Numbered from the stretch's first letter, positions 24,435 to 33,255 are shown. The stretch is DNA of 64,000 nt from Phormidium sp. OSCR (GCA_001314905.1 LJZT01000006.1:18356-82355); one strand, 5' to 3'. The notes: a model not told the origin generated them from the letters alone. Translations and numbers: made by a program.

Positions 24435-24854
24435 GTGGAAATTCAGCAATTTTTGGGATTTTTCCTACTTCTGGCTGTGGCGATCGCCGGTATGGGAGTG
24501 ATGGTTTGGGCTTATGCTGGCAGTGGTAGCCGGGCCGTCTTATTTGTGACGCCGGTTCCGGCTCAGGAGAGTCTGGGAGAAGCATTCAACGCTGGCTGTC
24601 AGGCCTTTAGTGAGGGGGAGTATGCTCAAGCGATCGCCGCCTTTGAGAGAGAGTTGCGATCGCACCCGAGCCATGCCGAAGCCTATCACAACCGAGGATT
24701 GGCCTTTGCCAACCTACGTCAAGACGACAAGGCCGTTGAGAATCTGCTCAAAGCCAGTCAATGTTACGCCGAAGCCGATCGCCCCGACGCCTTAGAGCAA
24801 CTGCGATCGCAACTACAGGCCATCAAAGCCCGTAAACTCGCCCAAACCCAATAA
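24435..24854 (+). CDS. Membrane-anchored TPR protein (start region duplicated)
   Basis: This 139-aa protein has one N-terminal membrane segment (about residues 6-27) and two tetratricopeptide repeats ('AFNAGCQAFSEGEYAQAIAAFERELRSHP', 'AEAYHNRGLAFANLRQDDKAVENLLKA'). It is probably a small periplasm- or lumen-facing scaffold. The start is unusual. GTGGAAATTCAGC occurs twice in tandem (24422-24434 and 24435-24447). The ribosome site GGGAG lies five bases before the first GTG, but only the second GTG is in the long frame; the first leads to a stop after about 35 codons. Expression may be reduced or altered. Confidence 0.75.
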   Translation: MEIQQFLGFFLLLAVAIAGMGVMVWAYAGSGSRAVLFVTPVPAQESLGEAFNAGCQAFSEGEYAQAIAAFERELRSHPSHAEAYHNRGLAFANLRQDDKAVENLLKASQCYAEADRPDALEQLRSQLQAIKARKLAQTQ

Positions 24855-24880
24855 GCCTACCTCAAAACCATCGCACCCCC

Positions 24881-25678
24881 ATGCCGAGAGCCTTAATTAC
24901 CGGCGCCTCATCAGGAATTGGCGCCGAATTTGCCCGCCAACTTGCCCCCAAGGGCTATGATTTAGTCCTCACCGCGCGATCGCAGTCAGCCCTAGAGAGC
25001 CTGGCCACCCAACTGCGCCAGAATCATGACATTGAGGTGGAGGTGATCCCCCTGGATTTAACCGAACCGAATGCCCCGAGTCAGTTATATCAACAGACGA
25101 GCGATCGCCAACTCCAGATTGATCTCCTCATCAACAATGCCGGGTTTGGAGACTACGGAGACTTTGCCGAAGGCGATCGCAGCAAACTCCTGGCCCTGAT
25201 GCAACTCAACATCATCGCCTTGGCCGATTTAACCCATCAGTTCTTACAACCGATGCGATCGCGCCACTCAGGAACCATCCTCAACATCGGCTCCATTGCC
25301 GGGTTCCAACCCATCCCCTATCTCGCCCTCTACGCCGCCAGCAAAGCCTTCGTTCTCAGCTTCAGTGAGGCACTCTGGGCAGAAAATCAAGCCTTTGGAG
25401 TTCAGGTGATGGCCATTTGTCCCGGGCCAACCGAAACTCAGTTCAACCAAACCGCCGGATTTCCCCAATCCGACTCATCCAGTTCCGCCCCCGCCATGGC
25501 CAATGTCACCGCAGTGGTGGCCGAATCCCTCCAGGCCATGAAACGCGATCATGGCAGTGCCGTAGTCGGAGGCTGGGCTAACCACATCATCACCAGCCTT
25601 CCCCGTCTCTTACCCCGAGATACCCTCGCCAAAGTCGTGGGCGAGCAGTTTCGCCCAGCCACAACAAGCGGCGAGTAA
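24881..25678 (+). CDS. Short-chain dehydrogenase/reductase
   Basis: This 265-aa classical SDR has the cofactor motif TGASSGIG at the N-terminus, 'NNAGFG', a catalytic Ser in 'LNIGSIAG' and Tyr-x-x-x-Lys in YAASK. The Arg at residue 33 (TARSQ) suggests NADP(H) preference. The substrate cannot be told; the sequence resembles the DltE/YqjQ-like group of SDRs. It follows the TPR gene by 26 bases on the same strand and converges with the thioredoxin-like gene. Confidence 0.9.
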   Translation: MPRALITGASSGIGAEFARQLAPKGYDLVLTARSQSALESLATQLRQNHDIEVEVIPLDLTEPNAPSQLYQQTSDRQLQIDLLINNAGFGDYGDFAEGDRSKLLALMQLNIIALADLTHQFLQPMRSRHSGTILNIGSIAGFQPIPYLALYAASKAFVLSFSEALWAENQAFGVQVMAICPGPTETQFNQTAGFPQSDSSSSAPAMANVTAVVAESLQAMKRDHGSAVVGGWANHIITSLPRLLPRDTLAKVVGEQFRPATTSGE

Positions 25679-25691
25679 TCCCGGCCCAGGG

Positions 25692-26291
25692 TCAGTTAAC
25701 CCCCTCTTGGACTTGCGCCCCATGCCGACGGGGATCATCCCCCTGAGCGCCCAAATTGGGGGCCGTCGTCACCTCAGAAGTCCGGCCAGCTTGGCGATTA
25801 TAGGGCAGTGGCGTGCCGGCTAACAGGGCCTCCAGATTCGCCGCTACAATCTGCCGTGGCTGTTCGCCAATGGTTTGGGCGATCGCCTCTCCCGTCTCAT
25901 CTAAGAAGACAAAATGGGGGATACCATCGACCTCATATTGGCTCATTTCCGGTAGCCATTTGCTATTGTCGACGTTGAGCATGACAAAATTGACGCGATC
26001 GCCATAGTCTTCCCGCAACGCCGCCATATCCCCCGCCATCGCCTGACAACTGGTACACCAATCGGCGTAAAATTCCACAAACGTCGGTTGCTCATTTCCC
26101 AAAGCCACCTCCAAGGGAACCGACCTGTCCGCTAAGCTAGACAAAGAGGCCGTCGTTCCCTGAGTCTGAAGTGCCAAAACAATCAAGACACTGAGAACAG
26201 CGGCCACCGTAACCACAACCAAATTGCGGATTCGCACCGCTAGAGTCGCCTCTGAAGAGTCAAAATTTGTATCCAATGGTTTCTCGCCCAT
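25692..26291 (-). CDS. txlA: Membrane-anchored thioredoxin-like protein, TxlA/HCF164 type
   Basis: This 199-aa protein has one transmembrane segment near residues 22-42 and a thioredoxin fold with active site WCTSC (Cys79, Cys82) and a cis-proline motif 'DGIPHF'. This matches TxlA/HCF164, a thylakoid-anchored lumenal thioredoxin that takes electrons via CcdA for cytochrome b6f haem attachment. The Asp/Gly-rich C-terminal tail is longer than needed for the fold. Divergent from the NIL-ferredoxin gene. Confidence 0.88.
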   Translation of the reverse strand: MGEKPLDTNFDSSEATLAVRIRNLVVVTVAAVLSVLIVLALQTQGTTASLSSLADRSVPLEVALGNEQPTFVEFYADWCTSCQAMAGDMAALREDYGDRVNFVMLNVDNSKWLPEMSQYEVDGIPHFVFLDETGEAIAQTIGEQPRQIVAANLEALLAGTPLPYNRQAGRTSEVTTAPNLGAQGDDPRRHGAQVQEGVN

Positions 26292-26374
26292 GAGTTCGTT
26301 TGACAGCCATACAACAACACCTTCTCTAGTTTAAAGCCCTAGCCGGGCGATCGCCCTTGAGAGATTTAGTTTTC

Positions 26375-26779
26375 ATGAAAAAGCGCGTCACCCTCACCTT
26401 TCCCCGCCAATCCGTACAAATGCCCATCACCTACCGACTGGCCAAAGATTTTAACATCGCCTCCAACATTATTCGCGCCCAAGTCGCCCCCAACCAAATT
26501 GGCAAACTGGTGCTAGAACTATTAGGAGACATTGACGAAATCCACGAAGCCATCGAATGGATGCGTGCCCAGGATATCGCCGTGTCCATCGCCAGTGGCG
26601 AAATCGAAATCGATGAAACCGCTTGCGTTGACTGTGGCCTCTGTACGGGGGTTTGTCCCACCCAGGCCCTATCCCTGCATCCTGAGACCTTTGAACTACA
26701 CTTTACGCGATCGCGCTGTATCGTCTGCGAACAGTGCATCGCCACCTGTCCCGTTCAAGCCATTTCCACCAACCTCTAA
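26375..26779 (+). CDS. NIL-domain protein with two [4Fe-4S] clusters
   Basis: This 134-aa protein joins an N-terminal NIL domain (about residues 1-75, the ligand-binding fold of methionine ABC ATPases) to a bacterial-type ferredoxin. Two CxxCxxCxxxC motifs are complete: Cys84/87/90/94 and Cys115/118/121/125, each followed by proline. Such fusions are widely kept in cyanobacteria and methanogens and are suspected of roles in sulfur or methionine metabolism; the reaction is not established. I start at the ATG at 26375 rather than the TTG six codons earlier. Confidence 0.9.
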   Translation: MKKRVTLTFPRQSVQMPITYRLAKDFNIASNIIRAQVAPNQIGKLVLELLGDIDEIHEAIEWMRAQDIAVSIASGEIEIDETACVDCGLCTGVCPTQALSLHPETFELHFTRSRCIVCEQCIATCPVQAISTNL

Positions 26780-26848
26780 TTGCCCCAATTTGCTAATCTT
26801 TGAGATTCTGTGTGGTTAATGTTTTAAGTCTTACCTGTTTAGTGCCAT

Positions 26849-27298
26849 ATGGGTCCGTTACACCTGCTCTCAACCGTTAAAACCCGCTCTTGGCTCTCAT
26901 TTAGTATCTTCCTGCTGGTCTATATTAACCTGGGTTGGATTCTCCTTGAAGACCAAGCCTCCTGGAGCCTTTGGCTTTTGATCTTCATTATGACCATTGC
27001 CTTAGCCGAAGCCCTCGCCTCACCTTGGTCTGTTATTCGTAACATCTGTACCCGCTGGTTAAACTCTAGTTTTCGTGGTTTTGTTACCGCCATGACGGCT
27101 GCCTTTCTGGCGGTAATCTTTTTAACCGAAATCTCTATTTTTTCTCATTTAGTGCTATTAATCTCGGCTGGATTACTCTACCGACTAGATGCCACCATCA
27201 TGGGATTGACAGCACTACAGTCCTTGCTCTTAATTTTTGTGACGGCCATACTGGGCTTAGGAATCGGCAGCTTATCCTATTTTATTGTTTACGGATAG
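26849..27298 (+). CDS. Membrane protein of unknown function
   Basis: This 149-aa protein is hydrophobic throughout, with four probable transmembrane helices (about residues 15-32, 39-58, 76-98 and 100-145 as a long or double span). It has very few charged residues beyond the 'NICTRWLNSSFRGF' loop. I do not recognise the family. It overlaps the long form of the next frame, but the MazG-like gene most likely starts 31 bases after its stop, so the two may be cotranscribed. Confidence 0.6.
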   Translation: MGPLHLLSTVKTRSWLSFSIFLLVYINLGWILLEDQASWSLWLLIFIMTIALAEALASPWSVIRNICTRWLNSSFRGFVTAMTAAFLAVIFLTEISIFSHLVLLISAGLLYRLDATIMGLTALQSLLLIFVTAILGLGIGSLSYFIVYG

Positions 27299-27329
27299 TC
27301 CTGACTTAAACACTAAAAACACAAAAAAT

Positions 27330-27686
27330 ATGACCAATTTCCCCTATAAATTAGTCCGCGATCGCATCCCCGAAATCATCAAAAAAGCCGGTAAAACCTG
27401 TGAAATCGAATACCTCGATCGCGAACACTATCAACAAGCCCTACGAGACAAACTCATCGAAGAAGCCCAAGAAGCCGCCCAAGCCAACCCTGAAGATCTC
27501 CTAAGCGAACTGGCCGATCTCAGCGAAGTCATTGAAGCCCTTTTAAAGACCCATCACATCAGCCTGGACACCCTGAAACAGGTTCAATCCCAGCGCCAGC
27601 AACAACGAGGAGGCTTTGACCAACAAATCCGCCTTTTGAGCGTCTCAAGAGACGACCAATCAATCAACAGCAATATCTCACGCTAG
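27330..27686 (+). CDS. MazG/HisE-like nucleotide pyrophosphohydrolase
   Basis: This 118-aa all-alpha NTP pyrophosphatase-like protein has the Mg-binding pattern E-E-x-x-E ('KLIEEAQEAAQ') and later E-x-x-D ('LLSELADLSEVIEAL'), with the N-terminal 'YKLVRDRIPEII' typical of the phosphoribosyl-ATP pyrophosphohydrolase-like group. It probably hydrolyses non-canonical nucleotides. I start at the ATG at 27330; the longer TTG form overlaps the upstream gene. Confidence 0.85.
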   Translation: MTNFPYKLVRDRIPEIIKKAGKTCEIEYLDREHYQQALRDKLIEEAQEAAQANPEDLLSELADLSEVIEALLKTHHISLDTLKQVQSQRQQQRGGFDQQIRLLSVSRDDQSINSNISR

Positions 27687-27787
27687 ACTTTAACTAAGCC
27701 CATGAGACCAACCACAGGATTGAGGACCCCCCTCAAGCCAGTTGTCCATCATGAGCGAGCCGACGTCCTCTTATCCTCAATGTCCCT

Positions 27788-28678
27788 ATGGCTATGGTTT
27801 GTCATCCTGTCTCATCCCTAACCCTGAGCCTGGGGCTGCTGCTCGGTTTGCTCAGCAGTCCCCTGACTCCAGTCAAGGCGCAATTTCCAACCCCGAGTCA
27901 AGAAACACCCCTCAACTCTCAGGGACGAGCCGTTCAGTTCTCCCCTCCCGATCGCGGTGCCCCCGACTCAACCGAAGGAGGCGCCACTCGTCGCTCTGAT
28001 TGCATTCATGTCGTCCCCCTGATGCCCACCGACGACGAGCAGGCTTACTTTGGTCTCACCTATCAAGAGCATCCGAGCTTATATTGGTATATCGGTAGTG
28101 CTAAAGCCGGCTTAGAAACAGCCGAAATTATTATTGAACGAGATAACAACAGCGGAGACATAGAAGAAGTTCATCGTGTCACGGTCCCCTTACCGCCCAA
28201 CCTCAACGAACAAGAACATATTTTACGGTTCTCTCCCTCCCCCGATGAACCCGGCTTAGAGGTGGGACAGACCTATCGTTGGTATCTCGAAGTTCAATGT
28301 AACCTACAGGACAGACAAGATCCGACCACCTTGGCAATTTACGATGGTTGGATTGAACGCGTCGACCCCGACCCCGAACAGACTGTTGAGCTAGAAAATA
28401 CCAACAATGCTCAAGACCTAGCCTATCTTTATGGAAGCGCCGGGATTTGGTTTGACTATTTAGACGTGATGGTTAACCGCCTCGATGCCTGGCCCGATAT
28501 CCTCACAGACTTAGATCTGATCGCGGCTGATACCCAGATTGAGATCGCCTCCCCTGGGGATGGCCCGCGAACCTCGATGGAGATGCCGCAAATCCAGTTT
28601 TTCTCCTTCAACCGCGATCGCTCATCAGGCGACAACATTCCCGAAGAGGTCGACGACGCCGGAGAACTGCAGTTTTAG
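27788..28678 (+). CDS. DUF928 exported protein
   Basis: This 296-aa exported protein has a signal peptide of about 31 residues ending VKAQ and belongs to the DUF928 family ('LMPTDDEQAYFGLTYQEHPSLYWYI', 'YRWYLEVQCN', 'YDGWIERV'). The family is largely cyanobacterial and of unknown function; it commonly lies next to CHASE2-domain proteins, as here. The predicted beta-rich domain could be a periplasmic ligand or protein sensor delivering a signal to the CHASE2 receptor encoded 100 bases downstream; this is inference. Confidence 0.85.
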   Translation: MAMVCHPVSSLTLSLGLLLGLLSSPLTPVKAQFPTPSQETPLNSQGRAVQFSPPDRGAPDSTEGGATRRSDCIHVVPLMPTDDEQAYFGLTYQEHPSLYWYIGSAKAGLETAEIIIERDNNSGDIEEVHRVTVPLPPNLNEQEHILRFSPSPDEPGLEVGQTYRWYLEVQCNLQDRQDPTTLAIYDGWIERVDPDPEQTVELENTNNAQDLAYLYGSAGIWFDYLDVMVNRLDAWPDILTDLDLIAADTQIEIASPGDGPRTSMEMPQIQFFSFNRDRSSGDNIPEEVDDAGELQF

Positions 28679-28778
28679 CCGTCAACGCTGAAACTCCAAC
28701 TCAGAGAATCTAGCGGATTGACGGTTAGGGAACCCGCCATCTTGGGTGCATCCAATGGTCTTCCCGAACTAAACTCTC

Positions 28779-31100
28779 ATGTGGGATAAACTGCGACAAC
28801 AGATTTGGCGGTGGCGAGGCATTTGGGCGATCGCTCCCACAACAACCCTACTGGTCTTTCTCTTACGAGCCACGGGAGTCCTCCAGGGGCCAGAACTGGC
28901 CGCCTTAGATATGTTCTTTCGTCTACGGCCGACTGAACCCATCGATGAACGTATCTTAGTTGTTGGCATTTCCGAAGCGGATCTACAACATTACGGCCAT
29001 CCCATCAACGACCAGCTTCTGGCCGAGGCCCTGCGACGCATCGCCGCCGCTGAACCTCGGGCCATCGGCCTGGATATCTACCGGGATTTACCCGTCCCGC
29101 CTCCCTACGGGAAGATTGTCGAGATGTTTCGGCAACAACCCCAGTTACTTCAGGAAACTCCCCCCCTCGAACCGGGCTATGCTGAGCTAACACAGCTCTA
29201 TCGAGAGCTTGAGAATCTCATCGGTATTGCCAAAATCACCGGTGGACTCGAACGAGTCGCTCCCCCGCCTGTCTTAGCCGAATTGGGGCGTGTTGGTGCC
29301 AATGATTTACCTCGGGATAAAGATGGCCGGCTACGACGGGCCTTTCTCTATCTCACCGATCCTCAATCTGAAGAAGTCGTCCTCAGTATTGGCTTACGTT
29401 TGGCCCTACTCCACCTCGAACCTGAGGGCATTTTGCCACAAACCACCGAGGATGAGCGACAATGGGTGCAACTGGCAGACACCATATTTGTCCCTCTTTC
29501 TAGTGGTGATGGCGGCTATGGCGCCTTTGACGATCGCGGCTACCAAATTTTTATCAACTACCGCAATAATGGCCAAACCTTTGAGACCATTGAACTACGG
29601 GATATCTTAGAAGGGAACATCTCTAGCGATATCTTTTTCGATCGCACGGTGATGATTGGCCATACCGCCGAGAGCTTAAAAGACTTTTTTGACACGCCGT
29701 TGAGTATCCAGGCCCAAGGAATTGAGAAAACCTCAGGCGTCGAAGTTCACGCCAATGTCGTCAGTCATATTCTCAGTAGTGTCCTCGATGGGCGATCGCA
29801 ACTTCTCACCCTCCCCAAACCCCTAGAATGGGCCTGGATTTTTTTCGCCGCCATCTCCGGGGCTGGCTTAGCTTGGATTTGGCGCTATAGCGATCGCGCT
29901 ATGCGGCTATTAGGGCAACTTCTCTCGGGAACTCTAATCATTGGCGTCAGTTATCTCGCTTTTTTACAAGGATGGTGGATTCCCCTACTTCCCCCCCTCT
30001 TGGCTCAAGGAGTCGCCGCCTTGTCTGTCGTCGCCTATGTGGCGCGATCGGCGATCGACATTCGCCATACCTTTAGTCGTTACCTCACCGATGAAGTGGT
30101 CGCCACTATCCTAGAAACTCCCGAAGGATTACGTTTAGGAGGAGAACGCCGTAAAATTACCATTCTCACCTCCGATTTACGGGGATTTACCAGCATTTCG
30201 GAACGACTCCCCCCCGAAGAAGTGTTATCGATTTTAAACATCTATCTCGAAGCCATGGCCGATGCCATTACCGCCTATCAAGGGACGATTGATGAGTTTA
30301 TGGGAGATGGGATTTTAGTCCTTTTTGGCGCACCCACTCAACGAGAGGATGATGCCGAACGGGCCATTGCTTGTGCGATCGCCATGCAGCAAGCTATGAC
30401 TCAGGTTAACCAAAAAATGAGCGAGTTAGACCTGCCAACCCTAGAAATGGGCATTGGTATTAATACCGGAGAGGTCGTCGTCGGGAACATTGGTTCCCTC
30501 AAACGCACCAAATATGGCGTCGTCGGATCTCAAGTTAATTTAACCTATCGCATTGAATCTTATACCGTCGGCGGACAAATTTTAGTCACAGAATCCACCT
30601 TAAATGAAGTCGATAACATCGTCGATTTTGACGGCGAAGAAAAAGTTTGTCCCAAAGGCGTAATTCAACCCATCTCAATTTATTCAGTCGTGGGAATTGC
30701 AGGCAAACATAACCTTAGTTTATCCCGTGAGCAACTTCCACTCCATGACCTCCACCCGGCCCTACCCGTCTCCTTGACTCCCTTACAGGGTAAACAACTC
30801 AGCGATCGCCAGTATCAAGGCCATCTCATCAAACTCTCGCCTCATGCTGCTCATATTACCTCAAATTATACCGCCAAACCCTTGACAAATATCAAATTTA
30901 TGATAAAAACTCCTCAAGCAGTGGGAGAGGGAACCGATGAATTTTATGGGAAAGTCATCAAAGAGGATCACGTACCCCCAGGCTGTTTTGCTATTCGACT
31001 TACCGCTGTTTCTATGGAACTCAAAGCCTATTTTGAACAGCTTTATCACGCCAAATGTTCTCAACCGTCCTCGGTTAATCAATCCTTACCCCCGAGCTGA
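28779..31100 (+). CDS. CHASE2-domain adenylate/guanylate cyclase
   Basis: This 773-aa membrane receptor has an N-terminal TM near residues 15-35, an extracytoplasmic CHASE2 domain to about 355, then TM helices (about 358-377, 385-402, 405-425). A class III nucleotidyl cyclase domain follows near 455-630. The two metal aspartates are present (TSDLRGFT; FMGDGILVLFG), as are 'GIGINTGEVVVGNIGS' and 'YGVVGSQVN'. The last 130 residues are extra ('LSDRQYQGHLIKLSPHAAHI'); their spacing faintly recalls a PilZ-like beta-barrel, but I cannot confirm it. The protein should make cAMP or cGMP in answer to an external signal, perhaps through DUF928. Confidence 0.9.
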   Translation: MWDKLRQQIWRWRGIWAIAPTTTLLVFLLRATGVLQGPELAALDMFFRLRPTEPIDERILVVGISEADLQHYGHPINDQLLAEALRRIAAAEPRAIGLDIYRDLPVPPPYGKIVEMFRQQPQLLQETPPLEPGYAELTQLYRELENLIGIAKITGGLERVAPPPVLAELGRVGANDLPRDKDGRLRRAFLYLTDPQSEEVVLSIGLRLALLHLEPEGILPQTTEDERQWVQLADTIFVPLSSGDGGYGAFDDRGYQIFINYRNNGQTFETIELRDILEGNISSDIFFDRTVMIGHTAESLKDFFDTPLSIQAQGIEKTSGVEVHANVVSHILSSVLDGRSQLLTLPKPLEWAWIFFAAISGAGLAWIWRYSDRAMRLLGQLLSGTLIIGVSYLAFLQGWWIPLLPPLLAQGVAALSVVAYVARSAIDIRHTFSRYLTDEVVATILETPEGLRLGGERRKITILTSDLRGFTSISERLPPEEVLSILNIYLEAMADAITAYQGTIDEFMGDGILVLFGAPTQREDDAERAIACAIAMQQAMTQVNQKMSELDLPTLEMGIGINTGEVVVGNIGSLKRTKYGVVGSQVNLTYRIESYTVGGQILVTESTLNEVDNIVDFDGEEKVCPKGVIQPISIYSVVGIAGKHNLSLSREQLPLHDLHPALPVSLTPLQGKQLSDRQYQGHLIKLSPHAAHITSNYTAKPLTNIKFMIKTPQAVGEGTDEFYGKVIKEDHVPPGCFAIRLTAVSMELKAYFEQLYHAKCSQPSSVNQSLPPS

Positions 31101-31122
31101 AAAATTGCTTTTTTTTACGAAT

Positions 31123-31602
31123 TTATACCCCTTGAAAATCCGCAATTAACCGCGTCCAAACCGCACATACATCCGGCGTTCCCGAAACTTGCACTTGCCG
31201 CGCTTCATCCTGATACAACAAATGCAGCGTCAAATACGAGTCCGGCAACTCCGGTAAACGCTCAGCCCATTCAACCACCATCAATCCCGGTTCAACCTCC
31301 AAACCGTCCCAGTACAACTGAGGCTGTAACCCCTGAACCTCAGAAGAATTAAGGCGATATAAATCCAAATGATACAGAGGAATCCGACCATCATCATACT
31401 CATTGATGAGCGTAAACGTGGGGCTAACAATGCGATCGCAAATCCCTAACCCCGCACCAATTCCTTGAACAAGGGTCGTTTTACCCGCCCCTAACTCCCC
31501 TTGCAGCAGTAACGTAGTGCCGGCAGGTAATCCCTGGCCGAGTCTTTCACCCAGGCGGTGGGTAGCATCAGCATTCGCAAGAAACAGATCCAACGAGGTC
31601 AT
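31123..31602 (-). CDS. tsaE: tRNA threonylcarbamoyladenosine biosynthesis ATPase TsaE
   Basis: TsaE helps the TsaB-TsaD complex make t6A in tRNAs that read ANN codons. The 159-aa protein has Walker A 'GELGAGKTTLVQGIG', 'VSPTFTLINEY', 'PLYHLDLYRL' and the C-terminal 'GLMVVEWAERLP'. It converges with the cyclase gene (22 bases between stops). Confidence 0.95.
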   Translation of the reverse strand: MTSLDLFLANADATHRLGERLGQGLPAGTTLLLQGELGAGKTTLVQGIGAGLGICDRIVSPTFTLINEYDDGRIPLYHLDLYRLNSSEVQGLQPQLYWDGLEVEPGLMVVEWAERLPELPDSYLTLHLLYQDEARQVQVSGTPDVCAVWTRLIADFQGV

Positions 31603-31750
31603 AGAGCAGTCAACAACGAAACAATGAATTTAATCCCAATTTTCAGGCATTCGTACCAGAGATGAAGGCAAACTCTCTCGATGCTCCTACAGAGCAAGGC
31701 GCATCAGCCTCGGGTTTGATAGACTCAGACCCAACTACTCACATTAATCC

Positions 31751-31879
31751 CGTTCCGTGCGCCATAGCTTCATTATCGATCCCGAGGGGATTCTCCGCGA
31801 TCGCTTCGTCAAAGTAAACCCCTCCATCCACAGTCAAGACGTTCTCGCCCACCTCGACGAACTCCAAACCGCCTCCTAA
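31751..31879 (+). pseudogene. PrxQ/BCP peroxiredoxin, C-terminal remnant
   Basis: After an in-frame TAA, the + strand encodes RHSFIIDPEGILRDRFVKVN followed by 'HSQDVLAHLDELQTAS' and a stop. This matches the C-terminal strand and helix of bacterioferritin-comigratory protein/PrxQ (FIIDPEGxI..xF.KV.P..H...VL..L). The catalytic cysteines and the rest of the fold are absent, so it is a short remnant. Other bases of the 31603-31889 gap show nothing. Confidence 0.75.
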
Positions 31880-31889
31880 CGCCTTTCTC

Positions 31890-32339
31890 CTAATCCCCGT
31901 AATAGCCCTTTGGGGTAATGAGATAGGTCGTCCAATCCGGTTCAGCCCCCATCTCGGACGGGCCATACCTCGCTAAACGCCAAGTTTTGCCCTCCTTTTG
32001 TCCCTGGAGATAAAGATCAAAGGGTTGCTTGGGCCGGATTACCGTTCCTGTCGGCAGATCGATGCTTAAACGATAAGTTCCCTGAAGATGGTAGCCCGGT
32101 AAATCTTGAATCATCACCGGTGCATTATCCGTCACTCGCACACGCTCAACCCGCCAGGTGGGAGTTTGCGCCAATCGTAACTGAGAACTTAACTGGGCCT
32201 GGGTTTGTTCTAATTGCAGGGAAATCGCATCGGCCACTAAGTCCGTATCAAAAAACACCGGGACCGCCGCACAGGCCGCCAACACCACGATTAATAGGCT
32301 CATCAGAAGCCAACGGAATACCCACCTCAAGTTTGCCAC
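31890..32339 (-). CDS. Small lipoprotein-like protein of unknown function
   Basis: The start is a GTG with AAGG six bases ahead. This 149-aa protein begins with a hydrophobic segment (WLLMSLLIVVLAAC) ending in a lipobox-like LAAC, so a lipid anchor is likely. The mature part looks beta-rich ('WRVERVRVTDNAPVMI', 'GYHLQGTYRLSIDLP', 'PFDLYLQGQKEGKTWRLARY'). I do not recognise the family. It is divergent from the DUF3122 gene. Confidence 0.65.
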   Translation of the reverse strand: MANLRWVFRWLLMSLLIVVLAACAAVPVFFDTDLVADAISLQLEQTQAQLSSQLRLAQTPTWRVERVRVTDNAPVMIQDLPGYHLQGTYRLSIDLPTGTVIRPKQPFDLYLQGQKEGKTWRLARYGPSEMGAEPDWTTYLITPKGYYGD

Positions 32340-32492
32340 CAGAAACCTTAACTTGTGATATCTCCAGGCAAACCTACCATATCCCCATCGAGAATGGACA
32401 GTCAGCGCCCAAGTGAGTCAGGGAAATTCAACCCAGAACACCGAAAACCGCGTTAAAATCTCAACGATAGCGTTGCATTTGCGAGGTTGACC

Positions 32493-33056
32493 GTGAACGA
32501 TAAAGAGCTAAATTTTTCCCAGACTCGCCCGTCCTGGACACGACTCCCTCATCGATTCCGCCAGACTCTGTTCGTCTTCTGTAGCCTACTGCTGCTGCTG
32601 GGAACCCTGTTTTCGAGCCTACCCACGCTCCCTGTGGCCCAAGCGGCCCCGATTCGACAACAAACAGAAGCTCCCGGACAAGTCGTTTACCAAACCCGCC
32701 ATACCCTCAAGGATAGTTTGGGGAATACCTGGCAGGTCATCTTCTACAAACGGGTTGAAGATTCCGAGCAAAGTAATCTCAATCTACGACTGGCGGGATT
32801 TCCCGGAGCGGTTGAGTTTCAGCATCCCAAGCCCCTAAAGTTAACCAGCTCACGGGGCGACAGCTTAGAAGCCGCCGATGACTTTGCCGAAAACCCCCCG
32901 GCTCCTAATATCGGTGAATATGATTTTCGCGACCTTGCTAATCGTCTTCCCTCCCGCAGTTCTCTGGAATTAAGCTTGCCCCTGAAGGAGCGATCGGCTA
33001 CGCTACAAATCCCGCTCCCTGTCGTCCTAGAATGGCAGGAAGTTATCAAAAAATAG
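32493..33056 (+). CDS. DUF3122 exported protein
   Basis: This 187-aa protein begins at the GTG at 32493, with GAGG six bases upstream, rather than the TTG two codons earlier. A hydrophobic signal segment near residues 26-50 ends 'VAQA', then a beta-rich domain of the cyanobacterial DUF3122 type follows ('LKDSLGNTWQVIFYKR', 'LNLRLAGFPGAVEF', 'LTSSRGDSLEAADDF'). The function is unknown. The location is probably periplasm or thylakoid lumen. Confidence 0.8.
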   Translation: MNDKELNFSQTRPSWTRLPHRFRQTLFVFCSLLLLLGTLFSSLPTLPVAQAAPIRQQTEAPGQVVYQTRHTLKDSLGNTWQVIFYKRVEDSEQSNLNLRLAGFPGAVEFQHPKPLKLTSSRGDSLEAADDFAENPPAPNIGEYDFRDLANRLPSRSSLELSLPLKERSATLQIPLPVVLEWQEVIKK

Positions 33057-33105
33057 CTTATTGCCCAAAACAAGCATATCTTTAGGGTTGCCCGTAGATC
33101 TTTTC

Positions 33106-33255
33106 TGTTCCGGTGTTCCCTTCCCCTCTTGGGAGGGGCCAGGGGTGGGTTATCCCAGTTCCCAGTTGCCTGTTCCGGTGTTCCCTTCCCCTCTTGGGAG
33201 GGGCCAGGGGTGGGTTATCCCAGTTCCCAGTTGCCTGTTCCGGTGTTCCGGTGTT
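33106..33255. repeat. 65-bp tandem repeat, about 2.2 copies
   Basis: A 65-base unit starting TGTTCCGGTGTTCCC occurs at 33106-33170 and 33171-33235 almost identically, and a third copy begins at 33236 before breaking off. Each unit holds a CCCCTCTTGGGAGGGG palindrome, a repeat type common between genes in Oscillatoriales, by memory. It ends 15 bases before the next gene. Confidence 0.92.
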
